Source: Lacticaseibacillus sharpeae JCM 1186 = DSM 20505 (GTDB lineage Bacteria > Bacillota > Bacilli > Lactobacillales > Lactobacillaceae). Taken from it: a stretch of DNA of 64,000 nt. A program made the position numbers and the translations under genes. The stretch is from positions 37,063 to 101,062 of the forward strand of contig NZ_AYYO01000044.1 of assembly GCF_001436225.1 (NCBI RefSeq). The letters run 5' to 3'. Below the pieces are notes generated by a model. It saw nothing but the letters and a program-made list of their open reading frames with translations. It ran no database searches and was not told the origin of the DNA. Positions 1 through 9,039 of this stretch are shown piece by piece (the first letter of the stretch is position 1; each line of letters opens with the position of its first letter).

Positions 1-1
1 A

Positions 2-415
2 CTGCGCGACAGCCAGAAGCAAGTTGCTGCCCTCCAGAGCAAGATTGCCAGCCAGGCCGCAGCCAACATCTTCGACAGCGCCGAGAAGGCCGGAAACTTC
101 ACACTCATCGCCGCTTCCGTACAGGTAGCGGGGATGAACGAACTGCGCCAGCTCGCTGACCAGTGGAAGACCAAGGGCAGTTCCGACGTGCTCGTGCTCG
201 CCACGGCCAACGACGGCAAGGTCAGCCTGCTGGTTGGTGCCAGCAAGGATGCCATTGCCAGCGGCGTGAAGGCCGGGAACCTGATCAAGCAGATTGCCCC
301 ACTTGTCGGTGGCGGCGGTGGTGGTCGGCCTGACATGGCCCAGGCCGGTGGTAAGCGTGCCGACGGAATTCCAGCTGCATTAGCAGAAGCAAAGAAATTA
401 CTAGAAAACGCTTAA
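2..415 (+). CDS. alaS: Alanyl-tRNA synthetase, C-terminal end (partial)
   Basis: This is the 3' end of a gene entering from the left edge, read in frame from base 2. It charges tRNA-Ala with alanine in the cytoplasm. The visible part is the C-terminal (C-Ala/DHHA1) region: a short coiled-coil stretch, a beta-rich segment with VLVLATANDGKVSLLVG, and the diagnostic glycine-rich end GGGGGGRPDMAQAGG followed by a final alanine-rich helix. This ending is characteristic of AlaS. Position just upstream of ireB and ruvX is the usual Firmicutes order, which supports the call. Confidence 0.95.
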   Translation: MRDSQKQVAALQSKIASQAAANIFDSAEKAGNFTLIAASVQVAGMNELRQLADQWKTKGSSDVLVLATANDGKVSLLVGASKDAIASGVKAGNLIKQIAPLVGGGGGGRPDMAQAGGKRADGIPAALAEAKKLLENA

Positions 416-422
416 CTGAAGT

Positions 423-451
423 TTGTACTTTTGCCGTCTTTACAGTAGAAT
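423..451 (+). promoter_or_regulatory. Predicted sigma-A promoter of ireB-ruvX-DUF1292
   Basis: TTGTAC (423-428) and TAGAAT (446-451) are separated by 17 bases, a good vegetative promoter between alaS and ireB. Confidence 0.6.
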
Positions 452-484
452 AGGCGGTGAACTGAAAGAATAGAGGTGCATAGC

Positions 485-745
485 ATGAGTTCATTGGATG
501 AAACTGTCCACTTTAATTTTCGCGATAACTCGCCAAAGAATGTCCGCGAATCACTGACTACGGTCTATGACGCGCTGAAGGAAAAGGGTTACGACCCGAT
601 TACCCAGCTCGTTGGCTACCTGCTGTCCGGAGATCCTGCATACATTCCGCGTTATAACGATGCCCGTAACATCATCCGGAAGCACGAGCGGGACGAGATC
701 ATTGAAGAACTCGTCCGCAATTACCTCGGAACCGAGAACAAGTAG
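485..745 (+). CDS. ireB: IreB family regulatory phosphoprotein (YrzL/DUF965)
   Basis: Small cytoplasmic protein of 86 residues. In enterococci IreB is phosphorylated by the Ser/Thr kinase IreK and affects cephalosporin tolerance; that role is known for the family and only inferred here. The N-terminus [12 protein letters not shown] and the middle stretch [17 protein letters not shown] match the family closely, and the length is normal. I choose ATG 485 over the upstream GTG at 476 because AGAGGTG (472-478) then serves as ribosome binding site. It is followed immediately by ruvX, with no gap between the stop and the next ATG. Confidence 0.93.
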   Translation: MSSLDETVHFNFRDNSPKNVRESLTTVYDALKEKGYDPITQLVGYLLSGDPAYIPRYNDARNIIRKHERDEIIEELVRNYLGTENK

Positions 746-1180
746 ATGCGTTTACTTGGCTTAGATATCGGAACCAAGACGGTTGGGGTAGCGATTTCCG
801 ATCCGTTCGGGTGGACTGCGCAGGGGCTTGAGATTATCCCCATTGATTCCGAGAAGGGCAACTTGGGGTTAGGCCGGGTCAAGAAGTTGGTTGCTGAACA
901 CGAGGTAACCGGCTTCGTTCTTGGCTTGCCCAAGAACATGAACAACACTGAAGGTCCGCGCGTGGCCGCATGTCGCGACTACGCAGAGCGACTGAAGGCG
1001 AAGTTCGGCCTGCCCGTTGATTTTATTGATGAACGCCTGACCACCGTGTCCGCGTACCGCATCCTAATCGACGAGGCTGACGTTTCCCGGAAGCAGCAGA
1101 AGAAGGTTATCGACAAGATGGCCGCGCAGTTTATTTTGCAGAACTACCTGGATAGTAAGGGTAAGTTAACCCAAGAATAG
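746..1180 (+). CDS. ruvX: Putative Holliday junction resolvase (YqgF)
   Basis: RNase H-fold nuclease of 144 residues, predicted to resolve Holliday junctions and, in some bacteria, to act in rRNA processing. The N-terminal strand has the catalytic Asp in [14 protein letters not shown], followed by [13 protein letters not shown] and the conserved DERLTTVSA segment around residues 95-103. Length is typical. The ATG touches the ireB stop codon, so the two are translationally coupled and in one operon. Confidence 0.95.
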   Translation: MRLLGLDIGTKTVGVAISDPFGWTAQGLEIIPIDSEKGNLGLGRVKKLVAEHEVTGFVLGLPKNMNNTEGPRVAACRDYAERLKAKFGLPVDFIDERLTTVSAYRILIDEADVSRKQQKKVIDKMAAQFILQNYLDSKGKLTQE

Positions 1181-1250
1181 ATAATGTGTGCCGCAACTTG
1201 GTGCGCGATTAAACAGCCCCGCTCTGGCGTGTGGCGAAGGGAGATACACA

Positions 1251-1562
1251 ATGGCAAACGAAGAAAAGATTCACCCAGGCGAAAACGACCAGCAGATTAC
1301 GCTGATTGACGACAAGGGTAACGAGGAATTGTACAACGTGCTGTTCACGTTCGATTCCGAAGACTACGGCAAGTCCTACGTCCTGCTTTACCCAGAAGGT
1401 GCAGCCGATGATGACGATGTCGAAATCGAAGCCTTCGCGTACACACCAGACGAGAACGGCGATGCCAGCTCCGGCGACCTCTTCCCAATCGAAGACGACG
1501 ACGAATGGGCAATGGTTGAGGAAGTACTGAACACCTTCCTTGCTGACGACGACATGCAGTAA
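1251..1562 (+). CDS. DUF1292 (YrzB family) acidic protein
   Basis: Protein of 103 residues, strongly acidic at its C-terminal half (several D/E runs such as DDDDVEIEAFAY). It matches DUF1292/YrzB, which follows ruvX in most lactobacilli; its function is not known. ATG 1251 is chosen because AAGGGAG (1237-1243) lies 7 bases upstream and the protein then starts MANEEKIHPGEND. Third gene of the ireB operon, ended by the terminator directly downstream. Confidence 0.9.
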   Translation: MANEEKIHPGENDQQITLIDDKGNEELYNVLFTFDSEDYGKSYVLLYPEGAADDDDVEIEAFAYTPDENGDASSGDLFPIEDDDEWAMVEEVLNTFLADDDMQ

Positions 1563-1568
1563 GAATGA

Positions 1569-1599
1569 AAAGGCCGGGCGTTAATGCCAGGCCTTTTTG
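1569..1599 (+). terminator. Rho-independent terminator after DUF1292
   Basis: AAGGCC/GGCCTT stem around an inner GGGC/GCC part, followed by five T. Confidence 0.75.
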
Positions 1600-1630
1600 T
1601 TTGCGCCCGCGCAAGGTGCTAGCGGGACCG

Positions 1631-1658
1631 TTCTACTTTTTGCCATGTGCAGTATAAT
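1631..1658 (+). promoter_or_regulatory. Possible promoter of the alpha/beta hydrolase gene
   Basis: A perfect TATAAT (1653-1658) is preceded by TTCTAC at 16 bases. The -35 is weak. Confidence 0.4.
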
Positions 1659-1704
1659 GTGGCCAAGAGCAGAATGTTTGGTCAAGATGAAAGTGGTGGT
1701 GCAA

Positions 1705-2484
1705 ATGCTGGAACAGGATATTCAATACGGCACGGATGCAATGCAGAAGCTCGATCTCTACACGCCAGCCAGCAGTAACGGTCGCAGCCTGGTGCTCATT
1801 CACGGCGGCGGCTGGTGGCAGGGCGATAAGCATAAGGAGATGAGCACCGCAGCCAGGTTTGTGGACATGGGTTACACGGTGGCGGCGATTAACTACCGGC
1901 TGGCCCTGGCGGCGACAAACCTGTTTCCGACGCAAAATAGAGACGTCCTGGCCGCGTATCAGTGGTTAATTGCCCATGAACCAAGCTTTACGGCGCAGAA
2001 CATCGCCTTTATCGGCGGTTCCACCGGCGGCCATCTCGCGGCGTACCTGGGCTTAACCCTGGGCCGACCGTTTGTGAGCCTGTCCGGACTGTTTGATTTG
2101 GCCGGATTTTACGCGGCGCACCCAGACGTGACGCCGGTGCAGCGCATTTTTAGCAAGCACACCGCCAGCAGTGCCATTGACCAAGATGGCAGCGACGACG
2201 GCTATTACAAGTGGATTATTGAAAATCTGCTGCCAGAAATCACGCCGGCACAGCTTGATGCCGCGTCGATTTGGCGTTGGGTGCGGGCCACTAGCGGCCC
2301 GGGGTTGCTCATCAATTCACTGCACGAACTGGTGCCGGCTAGTGAGCCCTTGCAACTAGCGGGCTTGCTGCAAGCCAAGAGTGTGCCGGTTGAGACCATC
2401 TTGCTGCCGGGGACGCGTCACGGGGAGGCTTATTTGCCCGACGTAATCGGCAGCGTGCAGCAGTTCCTTGACCGCTATTTTTAA
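1705..2484 (+). CDS. Alpha/beta hydrolase (esterase/lipase-like)
   Basis: Cytoplasmic hydrolase of about 259 residues with no signal peptide; substrate unknown, probably a carboxylic ester. Visible landmarks are the oxyanion-hole motif HGGGWW typical of the hormone-sensitive-lipase type, the nucleophile elbow GGSTGG, and a C-terminal TRHGE supplying the catalytic His. Where an acidic residue is expected (usually SxxDxxVP) the protein has SLHELVP, so a Glu probably replaces Asp. The frame is open upstream of 1705, but ATG 1705 has the only plausible purine-rich site (AAAGTGGTGG); ATG 1687 is the alternative. Single gene unit. Confidence 0.82.
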   Translation: MLEQDIQYGTDAMQKLDLYTPASSNGRSLVLIHGGGWWQGDKHKEMSTAARFVDMGYTVAAINYRLALAATNLFPTQNRDVLAAYQWLIAHEPSFTAQNIAFIGGSTGGHLAAYLGLTLGRPFVSLSGLFDLAGFYAAHPDVTPVQRIFSKHTASSAIDQDGSDDGYYKWIIENLLPEITPAQLDAASIWRWVRATSGPGLLINSLHELVPASEPLQLAGLLQAKSVPVETILLPGTRHGEAYLPDVIGSVQQFLDRYF

Positions 2485-2598
2485 CGTTGGCGTGAAGATT
2501 ATGCGGAGGCACGCGTGAAGTGAACGGTTTGTGCTAGAATGATTATATTATAGATTGGGCTATACAGGATGTAGCCTATAGAACAGGATGTGTAAATA

Positions 2599-3516
2599 GT
2601 GGCAAGCACGCAGAAGACGATTGCTGGGGTGCCGGCAATGGTGAACGAACCGTTGTCGAACTATACGTTTACGAAAACTGGGGGTCCAGCCGACTTACTG
2701 ACGTTCCCCGAAACCATTGCGCAAGTGCACGATTTGGTGGACTACGCCAAGGATAATGACACGCCACTGACCATCATTGGTAACGCCAGCAACCTGATTG
2801 TCCGCGATGGCGGAATTCGCGGCCTCGTCGTGATTTTGACGCACATGCACACAATCACGGTGCACGGCAACGAGGTCACGGCTGCGGCTGGGGCCCGGAT
2901 TATCGACACTTCCGATGCTGCTGGTGCGGCGGGTTTGTCCGGCTTGGAATTTGCTGCCGGGATTCCCGGTTCTGTCGGGGGGGCGGTGTTCATGAACGCC
3001 GGTGCTTACGGCGGTGAGGTCAAGGATTGTGTGGCCAGTGTCGAGGTGATTACCCGCAGCGGTGAACTGCACACGTACACGAGTGATGACATGCACTTTT
3101 CCTACCGCCACTCCGTCGTCCAGGAGACGGGCGAAATTGTGCTCGGGGCAACCTTCAAGCTTGTGCCCGGGGACGCCAAGGCGATTCGGGCCGAGATGGA
3201 CCACCTGAACGATCTGCGCCGTTCCAAGCAGCCACTGGAATACCCATCTTGCGGGAGTGTGTTCAAGCGGCCAACGGGGCATTACGTTGGCCCGATGATT
3301 CAGCAGGCCGGACTGCAGGGCCACATCATCGGTGGCGCGCAGATTTCGATGAAGCACGCCGGCTTCATCGTCAACATCAACCACGCGACAGCGACCGATT
3401 ACCTGGACATGATTCATTACGTTCAGGTGCACGTGAAGGCCAAGTTCGACGTTGATCTAGAACCCGAAGTGCGGATTATCGGCGAACCAGTTGCGACGCC
3501 GGTAGCAGACAAATAA
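2599..3516 (+). CDS. murB: UDP-N-acetylenolpyruvoylglucosamine reductase
   Basis: FAD-dependent, NADPH-using enzyme that reduces UDP-GlcNAc-enolpyruvate to UDP-MurNAc, the second committed step of peptidoglycan precursor synthesis. The 305-residue protein shows the FAD-binding core ([12 protein letters not shown], then [15 protein letters not shown] and NAGAYGGE), the catalytic serine region [10 protein letters not shown] and the C-terminal PEVRIIGE with the conserved Glu. The GTG start at 2599 is preceded by AGGA at 2585-2588; an internal ATG at 2638 would give a shorter but still complete protein. Monocistronic. Confidence 0.95.
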   Translation: MASTQKTIAGVPAMVNEPLSNYTFTKTGGPADLLTFPETIAQVHDLVDYAKDNDTPLTIIGNASNLIVRDGGIRGLVVILTHMHTITVHGNEVTAAAGARIIDTSDAAGAAGLSGLEFAAGIPGSVGGAVFMNAGAYGGEVKDCVASVEVITRSGELHTYTSDDMHFSYRHSVVQETGEIVLGATFKLVPGDAKAIRAEMDHLNDLRRSKQPLEYPSCGSVFKRPTGHYVGPMIQQAGLQGHIIGGAQISMKHAGFIVNINHATATDYLDMIHYVQVHVKAKFDVDLEPEVRIIGEPVATPVADK

Positions 3517-3527
3517 CAAAATACTTG

Positions 3528-3560
3528 GAGGTTCTTTCAGAAATGAGGGAATCTCCTTTT
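3528..3560 (+). terminator. Terminator after murB
   Basis: GGAGGTTC and GAATCTCC form an eight-pair stem (one G-U), followed by four T. Confidence 0.6.
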
Positions 3561-3608
3561 GCGTTTTGGGTATAATGTTATTAGTATTTTGATTATGGAG
3601 GTGGGAAA

Positions 3609-5672
3609 ATGACGATTGTTCAAGGGGTATTAATGATGGTGGCACTAGTACTGGTAGCCAACATTATTAGTCATTTCTTGCCGTTTGTGCCCGATGCGAT
3701 TATCCAAATCGTCTTGGGGCTGATTATTGCGCTGGTGATTAACGTGCAGGTGCCGGTTGCGACCGACTGGTTCATGCTGCTGTTCATCGCGCCACTACTG
3801 TACAATGACGGGCGCCACTTCTCCCACCGCGCGCTCTGGGCATTGCGGGGACAAATCGTCAGTAACGCCGTCGTGCTCGTGTTCGCGACGATGTTCCTCA
3901 TTGGCCTCCTCATCCACATTCTGGTGCCACCGATTCCACTGGCTGCCGCGGTGGCCCTGGCGGCACTGCTGGCGCCAACGGACGCGATTGCGGTTGAAGG
4001 TATTGCCGAACACTTACCGATGCCGAAAAAAGTGCTGCACTTGGTCGCCGGTGAAAGTTTGATTAACGACGCGAGCGGCCTGATTGGCTTCAAGTACGGG
4101 ATTGCCGTGGCCCTGACCGGTGAGTTCGCGGCTGGGCACGCGGCACTTGATTTTCTGTATGTCAGTTTGGTCGGCGCTCTGGCCGGAGCGGTGCTCATGG
4201 GCATCATCAACTGGGTGCGCAAACTGCTGTTTAGCCAGGGGATTGGGGACGTGACGCTGCACACGGTGTTGCAGCTGATCACGCCGTTCATCATTTACCT
4301 GCTAGTAGATGAGGGCTTGCACGCTTCCGGGGTCATCGCCGTGGTCATCGCGGGGCTGCTCAGTAACAGCCGACGCAACAACTACGGCGCCGTGCTGCCG
4401 GAACTGAAGCTGGTCAGCGAACACGCCTGGTCGATTATGGTGTACGTGCTCAATGGCCTGATTTTCGTGCTGCTCGGGATTGAACTGCCCGTGGCGATGC
4501 GCGCGACGATTGCGAACCACGATGTCAGCACGTTGCAGGCGCTGGGCATTGTGGTCGTCGTGTTCGCGGCACTGCTGGCACTGCGCACCGCGTGGGTGTA
4601 CAGCAGCAACCTGCTGACCGCTAAGCGCCGCAAGAAGCGGGCACCGAGCTTTGCCTCCGCGCTGCTCACCGGGATTGCCGGGGTCCGCGGGGCGATTACC
4701 GTCATTGGGGTGCTCGCAATTCCCGTGGTGACAACGACCGGCCAGCTTTTCCCCGAACGCAGCTTAATGCTGTTCATCGCGGCGGGCGTGACGCTTATGA
4801 GCCTGCTGGTAGCCACAATTGGCCTGCCCATTATGGCCCACCTGGCGCCCCAGCCGGATATTGCAGAGCACGTGGCGCCAGGCAAGCACCTCACCTGGAG
4901 TCAGGCGCAGGCATACGTTCTCAAGGTAGCCGTGCAGCGGCTGGAGACGGAGAAGAAGGAGGACAACCAGAAACCCGCGCTGGATCTCATCAGTGACTAC
5001 CAGCGGCGCCAGCGCAAATTGCGGCTGGCGGCGGATACTAGCGACGGGATGCCCGTCATGTTGCGTGATGAACTCGAATTGAAAATCATGGGGACGACGG
5101 GGGAGCTGCAAGCCCTGAACGAACTACATGCAGCTGGCAAAATTCCGGAATCTTTGTACCGCAAATTGCACCACCGGCTGACGCTGAAGGTCCAGGACAT
5201 GCGGTTGCTCATCGAACGCGACGGGCACCGGACGGTCGGGATGCGCTGGCGCCAGTTTGCCGGCAAGATGCGCCACCGCCTCGATTTTGTCCACGTGATT
5301 GGCCGGATGCGGCGGAATAATAATGAGTATCTCTTTGTGCTGAAGGCGACGGCCAAGGGCGCGCTGGCGAATATCAGCGCCACGCTCAAGAGTGACGAGT
5401 ACAAGAACCGCAAGTTTGCCCGTTCGGTAATTAAGACGCAGATGACGCACTACCGCAGCCGGATTGCGACTGTCCACGCGGTGCACAACAACAAGTACGA
5501 GCAGTACCAGGCCGAGATGCAGCGGCTGCGGATGGTGGGCTTCACGGCCGAACGCGCCGCCGTGCACCAGCTGATGGAACAAGGGTACATCACGCCGCTA
5601 GTGGCCCAGAAGCTAAGCACCGACATTTCGTACAGCGAAAGTGCGATTACGTTATCGGCGCAGGAAGATTAA
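3609..5672 (+). CDS. Na+/H+ antiporter, CPA1 family
   Basis: Membrane protein of 687 residues exporting Na+ (or K+) in exchange for protons, for pH and salt homeostasis. Residues 1 to about 415 contain roughly a dozen hydrophobic segments; the family signature ALLAPTDAIAVE and GESLINDASGLIGFK (the conserved ND pair) are clear, as is TGIAGVRGAITV in the second half. A long cytoplasmic tail of about 270 charged residues follows, rich in Arg/Gln and probably regulatory. Translation starts at ATG 3609 behind GGAGGTGGG. A TATAAT lies at 3571-3576. Stand-alone gene closed by a strong terminator. Confidence 0.92.
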   Translation: MTIVQGVLMMVALVLVANIISHFLPFVPDAIIQIVLGLIIALVINVQVPVATDWFMLLFIAPLLYNDGRHFSHRALWALRGQIVSNAVVLVFATMFLIGLLIHILVPPIPLAAAVALAALLAPTDAIAVEGIAEHLPMPKKVLHLVAGESLINDASGLIGFKYGIAVALTGEFAAGHAALDFLYVSLVGALAGAVLMGIINWVRKLLFSQGIGDVTLHTVLQLITPFIIYLLVDEGLHASGVIAVVIAGLLSNSRRNNYGAVLPELKLVSEHAWSIMVYVLNGLIFVLLGIELPVAMRATIANHDVSTLQALGIVVVVFAALLALRTAWVYSSNLLTAKRRKKRAPSFASALLTGIAGVRGAITVIGVLAIPVVTTTGQLFPERSLMLFIAAGVTLMSLLVATIGLPIMAHLAPQPDIAEHVAPGKHLTWSQAQAYVLKVAVQRLETEKKEDNQKPALDLISDYQRRQRKLRLAADTSDGMPVMLRDELELKIMGTTGELQALNELHAAGKIPESLYRKLHHRLTLKVQDMRLLIERDGHRTVGMRWRQFAGKMRHRLDFVHVIGRMRRNNNEYLFVLKATAKGALANISATLKSDEYKNRKFARSVIKTQMTHYRSRIATVHAVHNNKYEQYQAEMQRLRMVGFTAERAAVHQLMEQGYITPLVAQKLSTDISYSESAITLSAQED

Positions 5673-5681
5673 TTGATTAAT

Positions 5682-5717
5682 GCCAAATGCCTTACACCTG
5701 GGCACTTGGCTTTTTTT
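5682..5717 (+). terminator. Terminator after the Na+/H+ antiporter
   Basis: GCCAAATGCC pairs with GGGCACTTGGC and is followed by seven T. Confidence 0.85.
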
Positions 5718-5770
5718 GTGGCCACGGCCGGCACGATGCGATTGGGCTCGCAATGCCCGCACGCACGGCA

Positions 5771-5776
5771 TATAAT
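5771..5776 (+). promoter_or_regulatory. -10 element upstream of the MFS gene
   Basis: TATAAT lies about 65 bases upstream of the start codon. No convincing -35 is seen at 17 bases. Confidence 0.35.
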
Positions 5777-5841
5777 AATTCAGGATAATACATAACATCC
5801 GTGCCCGATGTGGACCGGATTGAATCAGTGCGAGGAATAGT

Positions 5842-7008
5842 ATGAAAGATTTTAAATTAGTTTGGTTACTGCTGGGCTCGCTGATCACGAACCTCGGGGG
5901 TAGCTTTATTTGGCCGCTCACCACGATTTACGTGCATGAGTATCTGAAAATGCCGCTGACAATGGCCGGTGTGGTGATTTTCCTGAACTGCATAGCCTCC
6001 TTGTGCGGCAACACCATTGGCGGCAATCTGTTCGACCGTTGGCAACCCATTGGCACGCTCATGGTCGGCATTAGTATCGACGTGCTGGCCGCCAGTGCGC
6101 TGATTTTCTTCCACGGCTGGCCAATTTACCCGGTGCTCTTGACGCTGATGGGCCTGGGCAGCGGGATGACCTTTACGTCAATTAACGGCCTCGCCACGAA
6201 GGTGCCGGGTCACGCAGCGAGTTACGCCTTTAACTTCCTGTACTTCACCAGCTCGCTCGGGGTGGCGGCGGGGACGCTCGTGGTCGGCAACGTGCTGGCT
6301 GCTGGTATCGGTTGGGTGTTCGCGTGTGCGGCGGTAATTTACCTCTTTTTTGCAATCATTGTGTTTACGATGTATCGGGGCCATAGGTTGCGGCAAAACG
6401 ATGCGGAAGAAGCACCTGCAGAGCACGGCAAGTCTCGGGTTCGGCCAGAAGTGCTTGCCGTCCTGGTAGTCGTGTTTGTCGTCTGGTTCTTCTATGAGCA
6501 GTGGGATAGTAATTTGTCGTCGTACATGCTCAGCAAAAGCTTGTCGGTGCGTGAATACAGTTCGGTGTGGACGGTCAATGCCATTGTGATTTTGCTCGTG
6601 CAGCCCGTGGTCACGCGGATGGACACCTGGCTAACTAAGCACATCACGTTGCGGTTGTGCACGGGTCTTACCTTATTCACGCTCAGCTTCATCTGGTTGC
6701 TTGGCGCCCACACGTACTTGAGCTTTGTGCTCGCAATGGTGATTCTGTCACTTGGTGAAGTGCTGGCGATGCCGGCGATTTCTACCTACATCAACCTCTT
6801 CGCTACTGCCCACACGCGCGGACAGTACCAGGGGCTGGTGCAAGCGGGGGCATCCGCGGGGCGGGCAGTGGGCCCACTCTTTGGCGCCATGATTATCGAG
6901 GGCTTTTCCTACCACATTCTCTTCTTGCTTGCGATTGGCGGGTTAGCCGCCGTCATGGTTCTGTTCGCGGCGGTGAGTGCCCGGGCGCGCGCCAAAGCGC
7001 AGATGTAG
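5842..7008 (+). CDS. Major facilitator superfamily transporter
   Basis: Integral membrane transporter of 388 residues with about 12 predicted transmembrane helices in two halves separated by a charged loop near residues 175-200 (RGHRLRQNDAEEAPAEHGKS). The signature after TM2, GNTIGGNLFDRWQP, is of the GxLaDrxG type, and drug/H+ antiporter-like motifs follow (GLVQAGASAGRAVGPLFG near the C-terminal half). Substrate cannot be assigned; multidrug export is the usual guess for this class. ATG 5842 follows GAGGAA. Stand-alone gene. Confidence 0.88.
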   Translation: MKDFKLVWLLLGSLITNLGGSFIWPLTTIYVHEYLKMPLTMAGVVIFLNCIASLCGNTIGGNLFDRWQPIGTLMVGISIDVLAASALIFFHGWPIYPVLLTLMGLGSGMTFTSINGLATKVPGHAASYAFNFLYFTSSLGVAAGTLVVGNVLAAGIGWVFACAAVIYLFFAIIVFTMYRGHRLRQNDAEEAPAEHGKSRVRPEVLAVLVVVFVVWFFYEQWDSNLSSYMLSKSLSVREYSSVWTVNAIVILLVQPVVTRMDTWLTKHITLRLCTGLTLFTLSFIWLLGAHTYLSFVLAMVILSLGEVLAMPAISTYINLFATAHTRGQYQGLVQAGASAGRAVGPLFGAMIIEGFSYHILFLLAIGGLAAVMVLFAAVSARARAKAQM

Positions 7009-7051
7009 GCAAAGTCTGCAATGCGCGGACAAATGGGCGCGAACCCTGTGG

Positions 7052-7057
7052 TATAAT
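7052..7057 (+). promoter_or_regulatory. -10 element of the cdaA-cdaR-glmM operon
   Basis: TATAAT 30 bases upstream of the cdaA start, in the gap after the MFS gene; no clear -35. Confidence 0.4.
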
Positions 7058-7086
7058 CGGGACATGAATTAAATGGGAGGTTACGC

Positions 7087-7941
7087 ATGACACAAATCTT
7101 CGAAAGCCTCTGGAGTTGGTCGACCCTGGCTGATCTCGTTGACATTCTGGTCGTCTGGTACGCGGTGTACCGGTTGATTATGTTGGTGCGCGGGACCAAG
7201 GCCGTTCAACTGTTCCGGGGCATATTGGTCATTGCCGTCATCCGGATTCTGGCGTGGTACCTGGGCCTGAAGACGGTTGGCTGGATTGTGGACCAGGTAA
7301 TTGGTTGGGCAGTCATCGCGATTGTGATTATTTTTCAACCAGAAATTCGGCGCGGCTTGGAACACCTGGGTCGAAGTGGCTTGTTCAACCGCTCATCCAG
7401 CAACGCGCGGGAGCAGCAATTGCGCATGGTGGACGAGATTGACAAGGCCGTGCAGTACATGAGTAAGCGCCGCATTGGGGCCCTCATCACCATTCAGCGC
7501 AACACCGGGCTGGAAGATTACATCGAGACTGGGATTAAGATGGACGCCGAGATTACGGGCGCGCTGCTCATCAACACGTTCATCCCCAACACCCCCCTGC
7601 ATGATGGGGCGGTCATCATTCGCGAAAATCGCATCGCCGTGGCCGCGGCGTACCTGCCATTGTCCGAGTCGAGTGCGATTCCGAAGTCACTCGGGACGCG
7701 GCACCGTGCCGCCGTCGGGATTTCCGAAGTGACGGACGCGGTCACCGTGGTTGTGTCTGAAGAAACCGGGGGCGTGACGCTCACCTGCAACAACAACCTG
7801 ATGATCGACATGACGCGTGACGATTACCTGAAGTTCCTGACCGCACAGCTCGTACCGGAAGAGGAAGAAGACAAGCACAAACCCGTGCAAGAATTCTTCC
7901 TCGGCCTGATTGCCGGTTTCGGCAAGAAGGGGGGCAAATGA
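7087..7941 (+). CDS. cdaA: Diadenylate cyclase CdaA
   Basis: Membrane-bound enzyme that joins two ATP into cyclic di-AMP, the second messenger controlling K+ and osmolyte transport and cell-wall homeostasis. The 284-residue protein has three hydrophobic helices in residues 10-85 and then a DAC domain with the catalytic DGA in PLHDGAVIIRENRI (near residue 173) and RHRAAVG (near residue 207). Length is typical. First gene of the conserved cdaA-cdaR-glmM operon; its stop overlaps the cdaR start. GGGAGG precedes the ATG. Confidence 0.97.
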   Translation: MTQIFESLWSWSTLADLVDILVVWYAVYRLIMLVRGTKAVQLFRGILVIAVIRILAWYLGLKTVGWIVDQVIGWAVIAIVIIFQPEIRRGLEHLGRSGLFNRSSSNAREQQLRMVDEIDKAVQYMSKRRIGALITIQRNTGLEDYIETGIKMDAEITGALLINTFIPNTPLHDGAVIIRENRIAVAAAYLPLSESSAIPKSLGTRHRAAVGISEVTDAVTVVVSEETGGVTLTCNNNLMIDMTRDDYLKFLTAQLVPEEEEDKHKPVQEFFLGLIAGFGKKGGK

Positions 7942-8996
7942 TGAATAAATTTTGGGATAGCCCATGGGTATACCGCGTGCTCTCACTGTTCATCGCCGTT
8001 GCCCTGTTCGCATACGTGAATGCGGAGAAGATTGATAACTCAATCCACACCAATAAGACGACGGACAGCGCGGTGCTGGCGACCAAGACAGTTAGCATTA
8101 GTGCCCCGCTTGAAATCAACGCTGACCTCGACAAGTATTACGTCACCGGCTTCCCCGAGAAGGTTAAGGTGAAGGTCGAAGGGAACGCTGCACTGGTGAC
8201 GACGCTACAAAACACGCAGAACTTCCGCGTGGTGGCGAACTTGCGTAAGCTGTCGGTGGGTAGCCACACCGTGCGCCTGCAAGTGCAGGGGTTGAGCAAC
8301 AACTTGACGTACAAAGTGGACCCGGCGACAATAAAAGTTAACATCCAGAACCGAATTAGCAAGACAATGGCGGTCCAAGTGGATTACAATAAGAGCGCGA
8401 TTGCTGATGGTTACACGGCCGGTTCGCCGGTACTGTCCACCGCCAACGTGCAAGTTACGGGGGCGCGGAGTGAGATTGAACGGATTTACGAGGTTTCTGC
8501 CAGCTTGGCATTAGCCCGGAATACGCACAAGAACATCACCCAGACCGTGACACTCCAGGCACTGGATAGTAACGGGCACACGCTGGACGTCATGATTACG
8601 CCGCAGACCGTGCGGGTGAAGTTGCCAATCAGCATGCCAAGCAAGAAGGTGCCGCTTACCTTCAAGCAGACAGGCAAGGCGGCAACTGGCCGGTCCTACG
8701 CGTTCGAATCGAACACGGAATCCGTGATGATTTACGGCAAGAAGTCTGTGCTGCAGGATCTCGACAGTCTGGAAGTGCCAATCGATGTTGGCGGGATTGA
8801 TACGACCACCAAGAAAACCATCGATTTGACCGCGATTGACTCTGACTTAGCATCCGTCAAGCCCGGTTCGGCGAAGGTGACCATCAAGGTGACGAATTCG
8901 AAGTCACTGGTACCGGAAGCTGATTCGAGCGCGACGACGAAGAGTTCCAGTAGCGCCGCCTCGAGTAGCGACAGTGACAGCAGTAGCAGCAAGTAG
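7938..8996 (+). CDS. cdaR: CdaA regulatory protein CdaR (YbbR domains)
   Basis: Regulator of CdaA, anchored by one N-terminal membrane helix (SPWVYRVLSLFIAVALFAYV, residues 7-26) with the rest outside the membrane. About four YbbR-type beta repeats cover residues 45-315 (recurring patterns such as GFPEKVKVKVEG, VQVTGARSEI, VMIYGKKSVL). The last 30 residues are almost pure Ser with some Ala/Asp/Lys, a low-complexity tail. Two adjacent ATG codons (7938 and 7941) overlap the cdaA stop; GGGGGG at 7929-7934 is the likely ribosome site. Confidence 0.93.
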   Translation: MMNKFWDSPWVYRVLSLFIAVALFAYVNAEKIDNSIHTNKTTDSAVLATKTVSISAPLEINADLDKYYVTGFPEKVKVKVEGNAALVTTLQNTQNFRVVANLRKLSVGSHTVRLQVQGLSNNLTYKVDPATIKVNIQNRISKTMAVQVDYNKSAIADGYTAGSPVLSTANVQVTGARSEIERIYEVSASLALARNTHKNITQTVTLQALDSNGHTLDVMITPQTVRVKLPISMPSKKVPLTFKQTGKAATGRSYAFESNTESVMIYGKKSVLQDLDSLEVPIDVGGIDTTTKKTIDLTAIDSDLASVKPGSAKVTIKVTNSKSLVPEADSSATTKSSSSAASSSDSDSSSSK

Positions 8997-9039
8997 TTTT
9001 AACTAAACGTGATTAATCGATGAATGGGAGAATCAGATA